DNA of 64,000 nucleotides from positions 5,410 through 69,409 of the forward strand of contig CAJNOL010000075.1 of assembly GCA_905250125.1 (NCBI GenBank). Reading direction: 5' to 3'. How positions within the stretch are numbered: position 1 is the first letter of the stretch; each line of letters begins with the position of its first letter. A program made the position numbers and the translations under genes. Positions 39,819-49,081 of this stretch are shown here, in pieces. The notes below the pieces were generated by a model. The model searched no databases, was not told the DNA's origin, and saw only the letters and a list, made by a program, of their open reading frames with translations. Source of the DNA: Rotaria sordida (lineage: Eukaryota > Rotifera > Eurotatoria > Philodinida > Philodinidae).

Positions 39819-40736
39819 TTTCATCTCGCCTTCTCTCTTTTCTATCACGAAGAAATTGAACTCAAAGGCAAATGTAACATCCGCTTTCGACCAACCGGAT
39901 GTTAGAAAGAACAAAAAAAATATAGAAAAAAAGAAGAATCTAAAAAATAAAAGAATGTAACATCTGTATGATCGAAAGAAAAGAAGGAAGGATATGCTAA
40001 ATATTCAATTATAAGATAATGATTTTTAATAACAATCCATGTAAAGAAATGTGTGATGAAACCATTTTTTTTATTTAACATTAAAAACTAATATTTATTT
40101 TAATGAATGTCATTTTCCTTATCTTGCTTGATTTTTTTTCAAGAATCATTGAAAATCTCAAATGATTTCTCGTTTTCTATTTCATCAAGCAGATAGATAT
40201 CAACAGAGCGAGAAATGTCGCTAAATGCAAATAGAGAATGCATATACGAATAGTGTCAAGGGAAATATCTTTCTTTACGTTCTAAACGAATAGAAAATAA
40301 ATGATGATTATGAAGAGGTCTAGGGTGTCTTTCTCGTTCCTAACTTGTATAATACAATTATTTATGCTGATAGGAACGATGACACCATTTCTATACTGGT
40401 TAGATAGATGTTTTTCATTTATTTTTTTTTATAAAATAATCTATCAGGCTTCTTTTTCTTTTTTCGTTCATTTATTTTCATACAATAGAATTAGAATAAT
40501 AAGAAAGAGAAGTCATTCAAAATGTTTTATCGAAGGTGTCTGGGTGTGTGTGCATGTGTATACAAACTAAGCGTGTAATTTAATGTTAGTAGAAGAAAAG
40601 TGCACATTCATTCATTCATTCTCATGCTCACTTGATTATATTGCGGATAGTTAACTGCAGGCAATGGAGGTAGTTTGATACTTGATGGACGGGATATTGG
40701 TACAGCACGATTTTCTTTTGTTGATTGAGTAGACAT
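13777..40736 (-). CDS. ANK2-like: Giant ankyrin (ANK1/2/3, Ank2/unc-44 family), 40 exons, about 4,488 aa
   Basis: Membrane-skeleton adaptor that links membrane proteins to spectrin. Forty exons with matching GT/AG sites and phases run from ATG at 40736 to TAG at 13777-13779. Order: short first exon (40632-40736), 24 ankyrin repeats (38356 to 32396), linker (32336-31498), ZU5-ZU5-UPA (31383-28852), death domain (28593-27495), then a disordered Ser/Glu-rich tail (27422-13777). Hallmarks include [13 protein letters not shown] in repeat 1, [19 protein letters not shown] closing repeat 24, [14 protein letters not shown] opening ZU5 and [14 protein letters not shown] in the second ZU5. Invertebrates usually have one or two ankyrins, so an exact vertebrate paralogue is not implied. 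The length rivals vertebrate giant ankyrins, but the giant exons lie after the death domain. Several introns above 1 kb hold repeats. Confidence 0.93.
16540..16955. mobile_element. Fold-back element, family A copy 1, last ankyrin intron
   Basis: The arms mirror each other around about 16757. The segment at 16606 (tatagcatgacatatacc) returns reversed and complemented ending at 16908, and matching extends outward with lower identity. There is no open frame. It shares arm sequences (aattttgcctgtagat, attcaatatctc) with the element at 32874-33207, so the two are copies of one family. Confidence 0.75.
18269..21822 (-). CDS. ANK2-like: Ankyrin: 3.6-kb giant tail exon
   Basis: A single 3,554-nt exon (about 1,185 residues) entered in phase 1 after a TTTACAG acceptor and left in phase 0 at CCGAG/gtaaat. 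It is Ser, Glu, Asn and Ile rich. It holds three copies of a LIPE...F(Y/F)EG(D/N) motif (20117-20410), three copies of a SxxELxxLxxEL motif (18563-18931), a serine run, and three short amphipathic helices described in the findings. Vertebrate and fly giant ankyrins use comparably large exons for axonal isoforms. By analogy this exon may be alternatively included, although I see nothing in the sequence that shows it. Confidence 0.85.
18802..18842 (-). repeat. Coding (GAT)n array giving a serine run
   Basis: About a dozen GAT/CAT-type triplets on the plus strand read as TCA serine codons in the ankyrin giant exon. The protein run is roughly 15 serines, between two copies of the SxxELxxLxxEL motif. 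Length polymorphism is likely. Confidence 0.8.
23287..24888 (-). CDS. ANK2-like: Ankyrin: 1.6-kb tail exon
   Basis: A 1,602-nt exon, phase 1 at both ends, coding a Ser/Thr-rich, probably disordered segment of 534 residues. It begins with a basic block ([19 protein letters not shown]). Proline-rich SH3-type patches follow ([23 protein letters not shown]). Two short predicted amphipathic helices ([24 protein letters not shown]) resemble those in the later exons. It is followed in frame by exons 22976-23089 and 22813-22857. No enzymatic domain is visible. Confidence 0.8.
25134..26487 (-). other. Long ankyrin intron with AT microsatellites
   Basis: A 1.35-kb intron between exons 26488-26574 and 24948-25133. 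It holds TA repeats (about 25378-25400, 25589-25600 and 26066-26080) and pyrimidine runs. No coding exon or transposon-like structure is visible. Confidence 0.6.
27495..28593 (-). CDS. ANK2-like: Ankyrin: death-domain exons
   Basis: Exons 28390-28593 and 27495-27661. The first reads [20 protein letters not shown] and continues to [13 protein letters not shown]. The second continues with [16 protein letters not shown]. This is the ankyrin-type death domain (six-helix fold, W-x-x-LA-x-EL signature). The intron between them holds a 10-N assembly gap at about 28093. The exon just upstream (28654-28708) encodes [13 protein letters not shown], and a 12-nt microexon (28775-28786, Asp-Leu-Leu-Glu) joins it to UPA in frame. 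Confidence 0.88.
28852..31383 (-). CDS. ANK2-like: Ankyrin: ZU5-ZU5-UPA spectrin-binding exons
   Basis: Exons 31159-31383, 30088-30248, 29481 to about 30030, and 28852-29407. The first two encode ZU5-1 ([36 protein letters not shown]). The third contains ZU5-2 ([21 protein letters not shown], with [21 protein letters not shown]). The fourth is UPA ([27 protein letters not shown] family positions). These match the spectrin-binding module of ankyrins in order and spacing. The acceptor near 30030-30036 is ambiguous by six bases and both choices keep frame. A run of nine glutamines (CAA codons, about 29638-29665) sits in the ZU5-2 surface loop that also varies in vertebrate ankyrins. Confidence 0.9.
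30249..31158 (-). other. Ankyrin intron containing a GC-richer minisatellite
   Basis: A 910-bp intron between the two ZU5-1 exons. Its centre, 30577-30841, is a tandem repeat listed separately. The rest is AT-rich with no recognisable feature. Confidence 0.6.
30577..30841. repeat. Minisatellite, about 8-9 copies of a 30-bp unit
   Basis: Successive degenerate units of the type gtagcttcttttctagtg followed by attccggttccg, each near 30 bp, repeat about eight or nine times. It is more GC-rich than its surroundings. Because the unit is a multiple of three, both strands give long open frames of Ser/Gly-rich or Glu/Pro-rich repeats. I treat these as intronic artefacts. Confidence 0.8.
31498..31518 (-). 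CDS. ANK2-like: Ankyrin 21-nt microexon before ZU5
   Basis: Twenty-one bases between TTTTCTAG and gtaagtg, entered and left in phase 2, coding Asp-Arg-Phe-Gln-Tyr-Arg with split Gly and Ser codons. It links the exon ending PRHGG (31629-31771) to the one starting [12 protein letters not shown] (31159-31383). Without it the frame would still be kept. Confidence 0.75.
32107..32202 (-). CDS. ANK2-like: Candidate in-frame cassette exon of ankyrin
   Basis: A 96-nt segment flanked by a CTAG acceptor and GGTAGC donor, phase 1 on both sides, with no stop. It reads [19 protein letters not shown] and continues for 32 residues. It lies in the intron between exons 32276-32336 (ending DSEDET) and 31834-31940 (starting DMLGDASS). 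Including or skipping it keeps the frame, in the acidic linker between the ankyrin repeats and ZU5. I left it out of the 4,488-residue count. Confidence 0.5.
32396..38356 (-). CDS. ANK2-like: Ankyrin: membrane-binding domain exons (24 ankyrin repeats)
   Basis: Exons 38255-38356, 38159-38190, 38030-38096, 37834-37963, 37708-37775, 37445-37633, 37220-37228, 36920-37018, 35540-35648, 35361-35474, 35226-35302, 34563-35156, 34396-34494, 33947-34342, 32752-32850, 32582-32680, 32396-32521. I count 24 repeats, the canonical number. Most units carry G-x-T/S-x-LH-x-A and a LL-x-GA-type second half. Several exons are exactly 99 nt, one repeat each, while 34563-35156 carries six repeats. Repeat 6 is shortened at [12 protein letters not shown], the same position as in vertebrate ankyrins. 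The 9-nt exon at 37220-37228 (Leu-Gly-Arg) would insert three residues between repeats 6 and 7 and may be optional. Confidence 0.92.
32874..33207. mobile_element. Fold-back element, family A copy 2, ankyrin repeat intron
   Basis: A 334-bp imperfect palindrome centred near 33040. The outer left end (gacaaaggatttccgaaac) matches the complement of the right end (tcgaaaatcccttgcc). It lies in the 1.1-kb intron between exons 33947-34342 and 32752-32850. It shares arm sequence with 16540-16955. Confidence 0.8.
35649..36919 (-). other. 1.27-kb ankyrin intron
   Basis: No exon recognised. The part 36585-36680 is GC-richer, with ggatccgggtcc and ggtccgggatccg segments in opposite orientation about 40 bp apart. 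It resembles the ggtccgacccggatcc segment of the dynein intron near 61170 and may be a decayed repeat. Confidence 0.5.
38357..40631 (-). other. First ankyrin intron with candidate alternative first exons
   Basis: A 2.3-kb intron between the first exon (40632-40736) and repeat 1. It contains ATG-led segments ending at GT donors in phase 0 at 38862-38900 and 39452-39460, and a CA microsatellite at 39783-39815. These are candidate alternative promoters and first exons. Confidence 0.5.
40632..40736 (-). CDS. ANK2-like: Ankyrin first coding exon (35 codons)
   Basis: ATG at 40736 opens 35 codons ([19 protein letters not shown], then [16 protein letters not shown]) ending at a gtgagc donor in phase 0, the phase needed by the repeat-1 exon. 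A basic, proline-containing, non-repeat N-terminus is usual in ankyrins. Other candidate first exons exist, so this one is the best supported by length and not the only option. Confidence 0.6.
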
Positions 40737-42491
40737 TTCTTTGTGTGTCAAATAGTTATTCAAAACATGACACTACTCGCTTTTACTATCTTCGAAGAGT
40801 AATAACAACCGATCTAGCATCAAATACTAGTAGATGCAAAACAAGCAATTCTTTTTTATCGTTTCGTTCTTGAGCTCTTCAAATAACGCTGCTTGACGTC
40901 TTGCAACGTTGTTGTTAATAATCATCCGTCATCATCTGTTGACACAAGCCGAGCAAAGCAGTAACGGCTAGTCGTAGGACGACTCTTCTTTTCTCATCAT
41001 CTTCTTGTTCGATTCGCTTGTCTATCTTTCTTTTCGCTCTTACACTTCCCACTTGGATTAAATATAGAATGATTCGTAAGAGGGAAAGAGAGAGAGAGAG
41101 AACGCAAGCCACAATGCTGTGCTAGTATTGAATAGTAACTAAAATCAATAGGCTGAAACGACAAGTAGAGTAGTAGGAGTAAGAGACATACGGAGACGAT
41201 TATTACAATACAGTGTGATGATGAAGAGAGAGCAATAACGACGACATTCAATAGTCGCATAATTTCATTAGAACCTATCTTTATCTTTTCTTTTTATTTA
41301 CAATAGTTGTTAGAAAGAAATGTCTATTGATCGAACGATCAACTTTTTCTCATCTTGTAACAAAATATAAATGAAGCAAAAAGAAAAATGACTAATTGAT
41401 TGAATAGTTCCCTAAGGTAGAATCAATTATATAAGTGTTATATTTTGAATTCATATAAAAAGAAAAAGCGCCGATCAATAAATACTGACATAGACTGATG
41501 TATATGCATGCATGCATTAAATTAGCTATTGTTACTTACTGTTGTTAATCGGGATTTGAAATGAGTCATTTCAACATTGATATTAAAATGCAACTATGCA
41601 TAGATATATATATCATTAAGTAGGAACAATTGTAGCACTTCGTATATTTTATTAAGTGAAGGTAAAAGTACCCTCTATTGACTATATTATATGTATGTAT
41701 TGAGCTGCGATTGTTTTGTCTTTCTTTCTCTTTTTCTATGTCAATAATAGGAGCAACGATAAGATCCATTTACCAACTCTTTCTCTTTTTCTGTCTATGT
41801 TTTTACCGAAGCATGTATGTGCTTCTTTGTAGTTGATGATATGGCAAATAACAGAATATGATATACAAGCAATGATAATCATATCATAGAATAATCAAGA
41901 GAGAGAAAAACAAAATGTTTGAACCATCTGGAAAAAACAATGATTGTTATTTTTTTTTTTGGTTGCTGTATACGAATAAAAACAGCAGAAGTTATATACA
42001 CAAGACGATTTAGACATCTAATTGGACAAGATCGTATTCATATATAATTATCTCAATACAAAGGCCTATCATCAATCAATCAAATAATATGTTTAAAATA
42101 AGTCAATCTATGAATTGATAATTATGATGAACAAAAAAACAATGAGAATTTTCATATATTTTAATGTCTCAATTGAATTGTATAAAAACAAAAATGTCAA
42201 AAATGACATTGTCACACACACGCACACACAAGTTTCTGCTCATATGATAAATTCCAGTTATTATGTATATATAAAGAAGACATTTATATTATTTTTATTT
42301 AACAATAGACAGAAGGAAAATGAAGCGCAATAATTTAAGCAAAAAAAAAAAAAAGGAAAAAGTAATGTACTATTAAGTAAGTCACAATAGACCCTAACAA
42401 ACTAATAAATCATATTCCATAAGGGCAAAGACAAAAATAAATATCCTAAGTCCACCATCTGCTTTAGTTCTCATGTGATATATCCTACCTA

Positions 42492-42498
42492 TATAAAA
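42492..42498 (+). promoter_or_regulatory. TATA box of the cystatin gene
   Basis: TATAAAA lies 73 bp upstream of the cystatin ATG. The decayed copy downstream keeps a TATATAAA (43043-43050) at a similar distance (about 67 bp) from its own ATG remnant, which supports a conserved promoter element. Confidence 0.55.
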
Positions 42499-42564
42499 TC
42501 TATTTGTTTCTTGGTTTTTTTTTTAACTTCTCAAGATTTGATTTGAATAAGCTTGAAAACAATA

Positions 42565-42891
42565 ATGTTTAAACTCATCATTGCTTTATCATTATTCCTT
42601 GCCATTCAAGGTCAACTTGTTGGTGGTTTTACAGATCGACCTGATCTTATTAAAAGTCCAGTTACACGAGATATGGTCAGATTAGCAACTAGTGAATTAG
42701 AAAAATCACAAAATCTTGCTGTATCACCATTCAATATTGTTAGTGTAGCAACTCAAGTTGTTAATGGAATCAACTATCGTATTGTTTTCACAGCTCGTCC
42801 ATTTTCATCAGATGCTATTCTTATGTGCACAACTAAAATTTATAAACCAATCCATGGCGCACAATCCGTTTCTTCAGTTCATTGTTCTTAA
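42565..42891 (+). CDS. Secreted cystatin-like cysteine protease inhibitor
   Basis: A 108-residue intronless protein. Residues 1-16 (MFKLIIALSLFLAIQG) form a signal peptide. The N-terminal Gly-Gly (LVGGF) and the QVVNG loop (the Q-x-V-x-G papain-binding loop) identify a cystatin fold. The second hairpin normally carries Pro-Trp; here the matching place reads Lys-Pro-Ile, so it is atypical. Two cysteines near the C-terminus (LMCTT and VHCS) could form one disulfide, whereas type-2 cystatins have two. It probably inhibits papain-like proteases outside the cell or in lysosomes. I chose the ATG at 42565 because it begins the hydrophobic leader directly. Confidence 0.8.
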   Translation: MFKLIIALSLFLAIQGQLVGGFTDRPDLIKSPVTRDMVRLATSELEKSQNLAVSPFNIVSVATQVVNGINYRIVFTARPFSSDAILMCTTKIYKPIHGAQSVSSVHCS

Positions 42892-43012
42892 AACTAACGA
42901 AAATGTTCTAATAAAATCATAAGATACCATAATCGTATTCATAGAATTATTTGAATCTTAAGCAAAATAACTACTTATCTAATCGTTGCATATATAGAAC
43001 TAGATCCTTTAA

Positions 43013-43164
43013 ATTCCATCATCTGTCTCAATTCTCATGAAATATATAAAGGCACATGCAGCTTCTCATTTTCTTTGCAAATAAGATTTTTTTTTTTTGA
43101 AAGATAAATATGATTAAACTCGCATTACTACAGTACACAAAAAACAATTTATTTAACAGCTAAA
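43013..43164 (+). pseudogene. Decayed tandem duplicate of the cystatin 5' region
   Basis: The stretch matches the cystatin promoter and start: ccatcatctgtctcaattctc with TATATAAA, then a T-run, then ATGATTAAACTCGCATTACT, compared with ATGTTTAAACTCATCATTGC in the intact gene. The open frame stops after 17 codons (TAA at 43161-43163), so only a truncated leader remains. Confidence 0.6.
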
Positions 43165-44059
43165 GTCAGCTATCGTATATCAATCAAATGAGTTTCTTTT
43201 ACATATAGAACTCTGTTTATTATACATAACTTTAGAGCGCCAAATTTTCCTTCAGTTTAATCAATAATAAAATAAAAATATGACACAACATCGCAAGAAA
43301 CAAAAAAAAAAACATTTTTTTTTACCCCAAGATTGTTAGTTGTGTTTGATGGAATAGTAGTATTGTCAAATTCTTCTAGGTTAATGACCATGTCTAATAC
43401 TCAGTGTTAAATGAAACAAACTATAGAAGTCGATGAAATAGCGTGCTGCTGCCTTTTCCTCTCTTCTCTTTGGATGTTGGCGTTTTGTTTCCACTTTTCT
43501 AATATTGTAAAAAGAAAAACTCTCATGCGCATTGGATTGACTGTTTCTCTTTCTAGTTTTTCCTTTTCCTATACTCTCGACACATTCAGCAAAAAGTTCG
43601 ATCTTGCATTCAATTCATAATTCATCTGAGACAACAGAGAACATGACAGAATACAATGACAAATATAAAAAAGAAAATGACTAAAACGTCTTTTCAGCTT
43701 ATTTTCTAATCATTGTTATATAATTCTTTTTTTGTTATTTTACATATAACAAGATCGAAGGCGTAAAGCCAAAAAAAACAAAGAGGAAAAGATCCTACTG
43801 GATTTGTTTGTTGTATTAATGGAGATGATGTTGTTGTGTAATAAATTGGACTAGTTCCAGGACCATGATCAATATAAGTCGGACTTGATAACATCTGAAA
43901 GAAAACAAAAAAAAAACGACTTTGTTTTCATTTCTTTTTACGGAAAACTACTAATGTTTTATTGTTTTTATATGAAAAACAAAAACAAAAGACACTATGA
44001 AATCACTGCAATGAGCATACAAAAGAAAATTAGCCTAAAAAAGAATGCTTTGTTTTTTT

Positions 44060-47000
44060 TAACGTTCTTCTTCCGCACGCCATTCAACTTTTTTACGATG
44101 ACTTTCAAGTGAATCTCTTAATTTTTTATCTATCATTTCTTCTGTTAATGTTCCATCTTCAGAAGCATATGCAGATGCCTAAAATAACCAAAAAACGAAA
44201 ATTATGTATACATAGATTTTTTTTTTTTTTGTAAAATGAAGTAAACTCACTTGACAAGCAGCAAGTAATTTAGCGATTTCACGACCAGAAAATCCATCAG
44301 TACGTTGAGCTAACTCTTCACATTTTTTTTCAAAATCAAATGGACCAATTTTAATTGGACTAAACAACGGAAGAGTTTTCGTGATTTTAATAAAGAAATT
44401 ATGAGATCATTGAATATACGAAGCACTACTCAACAAAAAAAAAATCCCTGATGTTTTTTATGCAACGATATCCGAAACCATCAAACCGAAAGTTTTAGCT
44501 TCCGATAGCCTTTCTTTCAAAAGTTAATCAATGCCGACCTTTTACCATTATCATATCCGCTTATGTAAAAAAAAAAACAATGAATCATTTAAAAGTTTTT
44601 ATATGAATGAAAAATGGTTTTTTTTAAGGAGTCTAAGATGTCCACTTAAATAACAATCTATCTCGTATCAGGATTCAGAATCAGAGAGCTTCAGGCTGAA
44701 TTTAGTATATATATTATGCAACTGTTTATTCTCTACAAAATGGTACAAAAGAACATTCAAATATGAATGGTATATTAGGGACGAAATGGAGTTCACATCT
44801 CTCTCTCTCTCTTTCTCTTACATAATAATTTTAATGATTTTTCAAAACACTTTTAGTAGGTTTCATTGGACGGTACTTTTTTTGTTGTTGTTTTCTTTTC
44901 ATAAGGATATAATAATGGTAAAAAGTTGGTATTGATGGTTTCAGACATGGATACAAAAAAAAAAAAGGGAAACATTTTTTTTTGTTCTATCGAGTGCCTC
45001 GTATATTCTCAATGGCCTCATTATTCTTCTTTTAATCAAATAAGTAAAGAATTTTATTTACCGACGACGTTCAGCAGATTTCAAAATATATGTATCAAAA
45101 TAAAGATAAGTCATTCGACGACGTTCAGCTAAATTTGGTAAATTAAATTGAACCATTTCATCAAGACGATCATTAACAGCCCAATCAAATTGTTCAGGTT
45201 CATTACTTGCAAGTACTAACATAAACCTAGAAAAAAAGAACAAATTTTCTATGAACTACGATAACATCAGTTTAATTGTCAATAATCATAAAATAAATCA
45301 AATGATGCAAATGAAATTATTTTTATGAGTTTTTTTTTTTCACACTTACCGACTTGATTGTTCACCAGTTCGATAAAGAAATGCATTCAATGCTGCACGC
45401 ATATCTTCACCAATTTTTTCCTATAAAAATTAACAAAATGTCTTTTTAACGAATTGAATTCATATTTACAGTTGCTCGTTTTCTTAGAAATGCATCAGCT
45501 TCATCAATAAATAATAAAAGACCACGCCGACTTGTTTGTGACCAATCAAATACTTTATGTATTGCTGTAACAGCTTCACGACCTAATGGTGCTACATCAC
45601 CTCCAGTCATTATTGCATAATCAAGACCTGAATGAGCAGCTAATTTCTATATAAAATATTGACGTTTTTTTTTTTGTTGCATCATTTCATTAAATTTTTA
45701 CCTTAGCAAATAGAGTTTTACCTATCAAAAACAAAAACTATGATTAAATTCTTTTACAAGAAACAAAAAAAAGCCTTGTTGTGTTTTCTTTTACCCGTTC
45801 CTGGTGGTCCATGCATAAGTAAATTTCTAAATAAACCATAATTTCGTTTTGTAAATCGTGTTGCAATAGCTATTTCACGTAAACGTGATTCAAGTGATGG
45901 TTCAAGTACAACACCTTGTAATGAATCTTCTGCTTTAGAAAAATAACGTCGTATAGTTTTCACTGGTGAACGAAGTGCAGACAATAATGTTGTTCGTGAT
46001 GTTTCACGAATTAATGATGGTTTACCAAGACGTGAATCAAGATATTTGACTGCTGTTTGTGTAGCTCCACGTGCAGAATAAACACCAAGAGCAAGTAAAG
46101 TAATACCACCGGTCTATGATGGAAGAATTCTTTTTTTTTTGTTAATCGTTGAAAACTATAAATAACTTACAGCCATAAGAATTTTACTTGGATTTTCAAG
46201 TAATGTTGTTATACCAGTTCCAACAACACTACCTGCTGTTTTAATACTTTCTAAAACTGTTTTACGTTGTTCTTCAGCTTTAAGTTTAATTTGTTCTAAA
46301 TAAATTTCACGATTTTCACGTTCAATTTGTGCTTTGCCTTTTAATTCAGCTTCAAGACGTTTCATTTCATATTGATGACGAACTTGTTCAGCATATTCAA
46401 TTGAACCTAATTATTCATTATCAATAGATATAGAAAAAAGAATTTTGAAAAAAACGAATATAACTAACGTTGTTTCATTTCTTCTTGTTTTCGAACTGAG
46501 TCTTCTTGTCGACGACGTTCCTCATCTTGTAATCGAGCCTAACAAAAATAAACGAAATCATATCTATTGAACATAGATAAATATTTTATAATACTTGTTC
46601 AGCAGCTTGATCTTGAATACGTTTACGTGCTAATTGATCTTGAAATTTTGCTCTCTAGTAGTATGAAAATTAACAAGAGAGAAAAACAATTAATAGAAAA
46701 TTTATACTTCATTTTGATGATGAGTTTCTTCATTCATCATTCGTCGTTTTTCTTCATTTAATTGTTGTTGATGTTTAAAACGAATTTCTTCTTCATGTTG
46801 TGAATATTCCTATTAAATAAGAATAATTTTCTAAGTTACTTTATTTTTGTTATTAAAAAATTTACTTTCATTTGTTTTTGAATTTCAAGTTGTTTTGTTT
46901 GTTCTTGCATTTTAACAACATCAAATGCTTGATTAGCGTATTCTAAATGAAAAAAAAAAAGAAAGAAATTGTTTTTAATTGATATATGTGTTTTTGGGAA

Positions 47001-47220
47001 TAAATTTAACATACGTGATCGTTCAAGTTCTTTAGCTGCGTGAGCAGCTCGTTCAAGAGCAGATGAATCGAATTTATAGATAGATTCACGACCAGCATAC
47101 ATTTTAGGATCGGAATTGCCTACTGATGGTTTATCATTTCCAGTACTACTACTACCCGATGAAGATCCATCACCTGTATTTCCTAAGCCTTGTGGCGGAA
47201 GATCAGATACAGGTTTTTTA
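44060..47220 (-). CDS. ATAD3: ATPase family AAA domain-containing protein 3 (ATAD3), 5' end lost in gap
   Basis: Mitochondrial inner-membrane AAA+ ATPase involved in nucleoid and cristae organisation. Thirteen exons are visible: 47015-47220 (partial), 46866-46942, 46708-46809, 46595-46654, 46469-46538, 46171-46406, 45795-46113, 45702-45721, 45470-45646, 45350-45420, 45062-45226, 44251-44359, 44060-44178. The N-terminal part has the family motif [19 protein letters not shown] and a long charged coiled coil. A hydrophobic segment ([13 protein letters not shown]) follows, then the AAA+ core: Walker A GPPGTGKT, Walker [13 protein letters not shown], sensor SNEPEQFD, and the C-terminal helical part [13 protein letters not shown]. 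It ends in a charged helix. The start codon lies in or beyond the N run at 47221-47230. Confidence 0.93.
45702..45721 (-). CDS. ATAD3: ATAD3 20-nt microexon completing Walker A
   Basis: Exon 45795-46113 ends within the P-loop at GGA-ACG-G. This 20-nt exon supplies GT-AAA-ACT and on to TTTGCTAAG, giving Gly-Lys-Thr-Leu-Phe-Ala-Lys. Introns of about 55-75 bp lie on each side. Skipping it would delete the catalytic lysine and shift the frame. Confidence 0.85.
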
Positions 47221-47230
47221 NNNNNNNNNN
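47221..47230. other. Assembly gap (10 N) at the 5' end of ATAD3
   Basis: Run of N of fixed length, so the true gap size is unknown. It removes the ATAD3 start and the spacer to the RNA-binding protein gene. Similar 10-N gaps lie at about 28093-28102 (ankyrin intron) and 59967-59976. Confidence 0.95.
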
Positions 47231-47699
47231 ATCTATATATCTATACTACTGACTTTTTCGAATGCAAAAATTGATGATTTTATTTGAAGATAAAATTCCG
47301 TTGTCTATCTTAATATCGATCGATTGCCTGGGAATATTGAACAAAGAAGTTCATGTATCAGTCTTTATACTCGCCAATAATGAACGAATGCTGTTTAAAA
47401 GTAAAGTCTTCTAGAGATGTCGCTTATTTACTATTTGTTCATTTTGTTACTCAGATCTTTAATTTAATTTGAAAAACAATGTTGAATAGAAATATAATTT
47501 TTCTTTTTTGATTAAATTTATAGAACAAAAATGTGATCAATATGAAGTTTCTATGCTAAATAATATGGCTATTTAAATTAAAGTAATTTAATTGGATTGG
47601 TTCTTTTTTTTCTCTTGATTGCAAAAGAAGAAGCAAGAACACGAAATACGTTCTGTTTGAAGAAATAATAGAATATTTTTAATTTATTTTTATTCAAAT

Positions 47700-49081
47700 A
47701 TGCCAACAAAACTCTATATTGGTAATATATCTCATTCAGTTAGTTCAACTGAATTGAAAGAATTATTTGAAAAATATGGTAAAGTACTTGAATGTGATAT
47801 TATTAAAGATTATGCTTTTGTTGTAAGTTTTATTTTAATAATAAAAAAACAAAAATTTTCTAAATTAACTTTTATTTTTTGTAGCACATGGAAGATGCAA
47901 GTAAAGCAAAAGCATCAATAGCTGCTTTAAATGAATTTAATTTAAAAGGAAGTCGTATTAGAGTTGAAGTAAGAGAATGTATTGGAAAATTTCATGTATT
48001 ATTTAATATGTCTATTTATTAGGTTTCAACAACACAATTTCGAAACTCAGATCGTTCATCGTAAGTGATTGTAAATAGATTTTGATTTAGATAAGTTAAT
48101 TTCTTTTTTTTACAAATATATATTAGTCGTCGTGGAGAATCACCACGTCATCAATCAAATTCTATGTCAATGCGATCATCTCGGTTTGTTAATTCCTTTT
48201 GTTTATTTTTTAATGAAATATTTCCTTCTTTTCATATATATATATATTAGAAATCGAGGTTATCCAATGATGTCATCAAATCGAAGTGGCGGTCCCGATC
48301 GATCATATCCGCGTATGCGTAATAGCTACATGAACGCAAGATCTCGTCCGTATGATTCACCTTATGAACGTCAACGAATACCACCACCACTGCCGCCACC
48401 AATGAACTATCCCGATCCATATGGTATGCGTGGTGGCCCCGTGGATCCATATGGTCGCGATGATTTTTATCATCAACGAGCACCACCAATAACAATAACT
48501 GATCATTATGGACGAGGACCACCGATGCGGTATGTCGTTATTCGTGCATAGTAAAAGAGAAGTGTTGTGTCGAGAAAAAAAAAAGATAACGTCGACTTTT
48601 TTTACTTCTGTTTCTCTATTTCGTTCAATTGAACGTCCACATTGGCCAAAATCCGTTTCAGGTCAACTTACGATGCTTACACTGCATATCCATCCGGATT
48701 TAGTGCAATGGGACCGTCGAGAAGGTAAGCAAGAAATATTACACAAAGAAAAAAGAAAAAGAATACGTTCGCTCGTCTATCTGAAAAATACTTGATTGGA
48801 AAATCTGGTGATGGCATACGTATGTAATTGCTTGAAATTTTATGATAGCTATTTGTAAACAAGACATAGAGACACAAAAAAAAAAAGAAAAAAATCGAAC
48901 ATTTCGTTTTTTCGTATATATATACTCTTATAATAGTCGTTATGCTGCTTCACCACCATCATCACGTAATGCATCCGGACGTTATGCTGGGTCACCATCT
49001 CGGTCTTCATCTTCTCATCGTTCATCTCGACGATCACCATTGCCATCATCATCGTCTAGTTCGTCGCGACCACGTCGATAA
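47700..49081 (+). CDS. RBM4/Lark-like RNA-binding protein, one RRM plus Arg/Ser-rich tail
   Basis: Seven exons give 262 residues: 47700-47822, 47885-47968, 48023-48060, 48127-48183, 48251-48529, 48662-48724, 48937-49081. Residues 4-72 form one RRM with RNP2 LYIGNI and RNP1 KDYAFVHM. The block [20 protein letters not shown] is typical of the RBM4/RBM14/Lark group. Unlike vertebrate RBM4 there is no second RRM or CCHC knuckle. The tail is rich in Arg, Ser, Tyr and Pro ([13 protein letters not shown]) and ends in an RS-like region (SSRRSPLP). This suggests a nuclear role in splicing or mRNA regulation, by family. It is divergent from ATAD3 across the N gap. Confidence 0.85.

Noticed and set aside
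43326..43894. The two ATG-led segments as exons of ATAD3
   Set aside because: ATAD3 ends cleanly with TAA at 44060-44062 after its expected C-terminal helix. I kept them only as possible ankyrin first exons.
44380..45060. Possible mobile element in the 700-bp ATAD3 intron
   Set aside because: No inverted or direct repeats found; only AT-rich sequence and a CT microsatellite near 44800.
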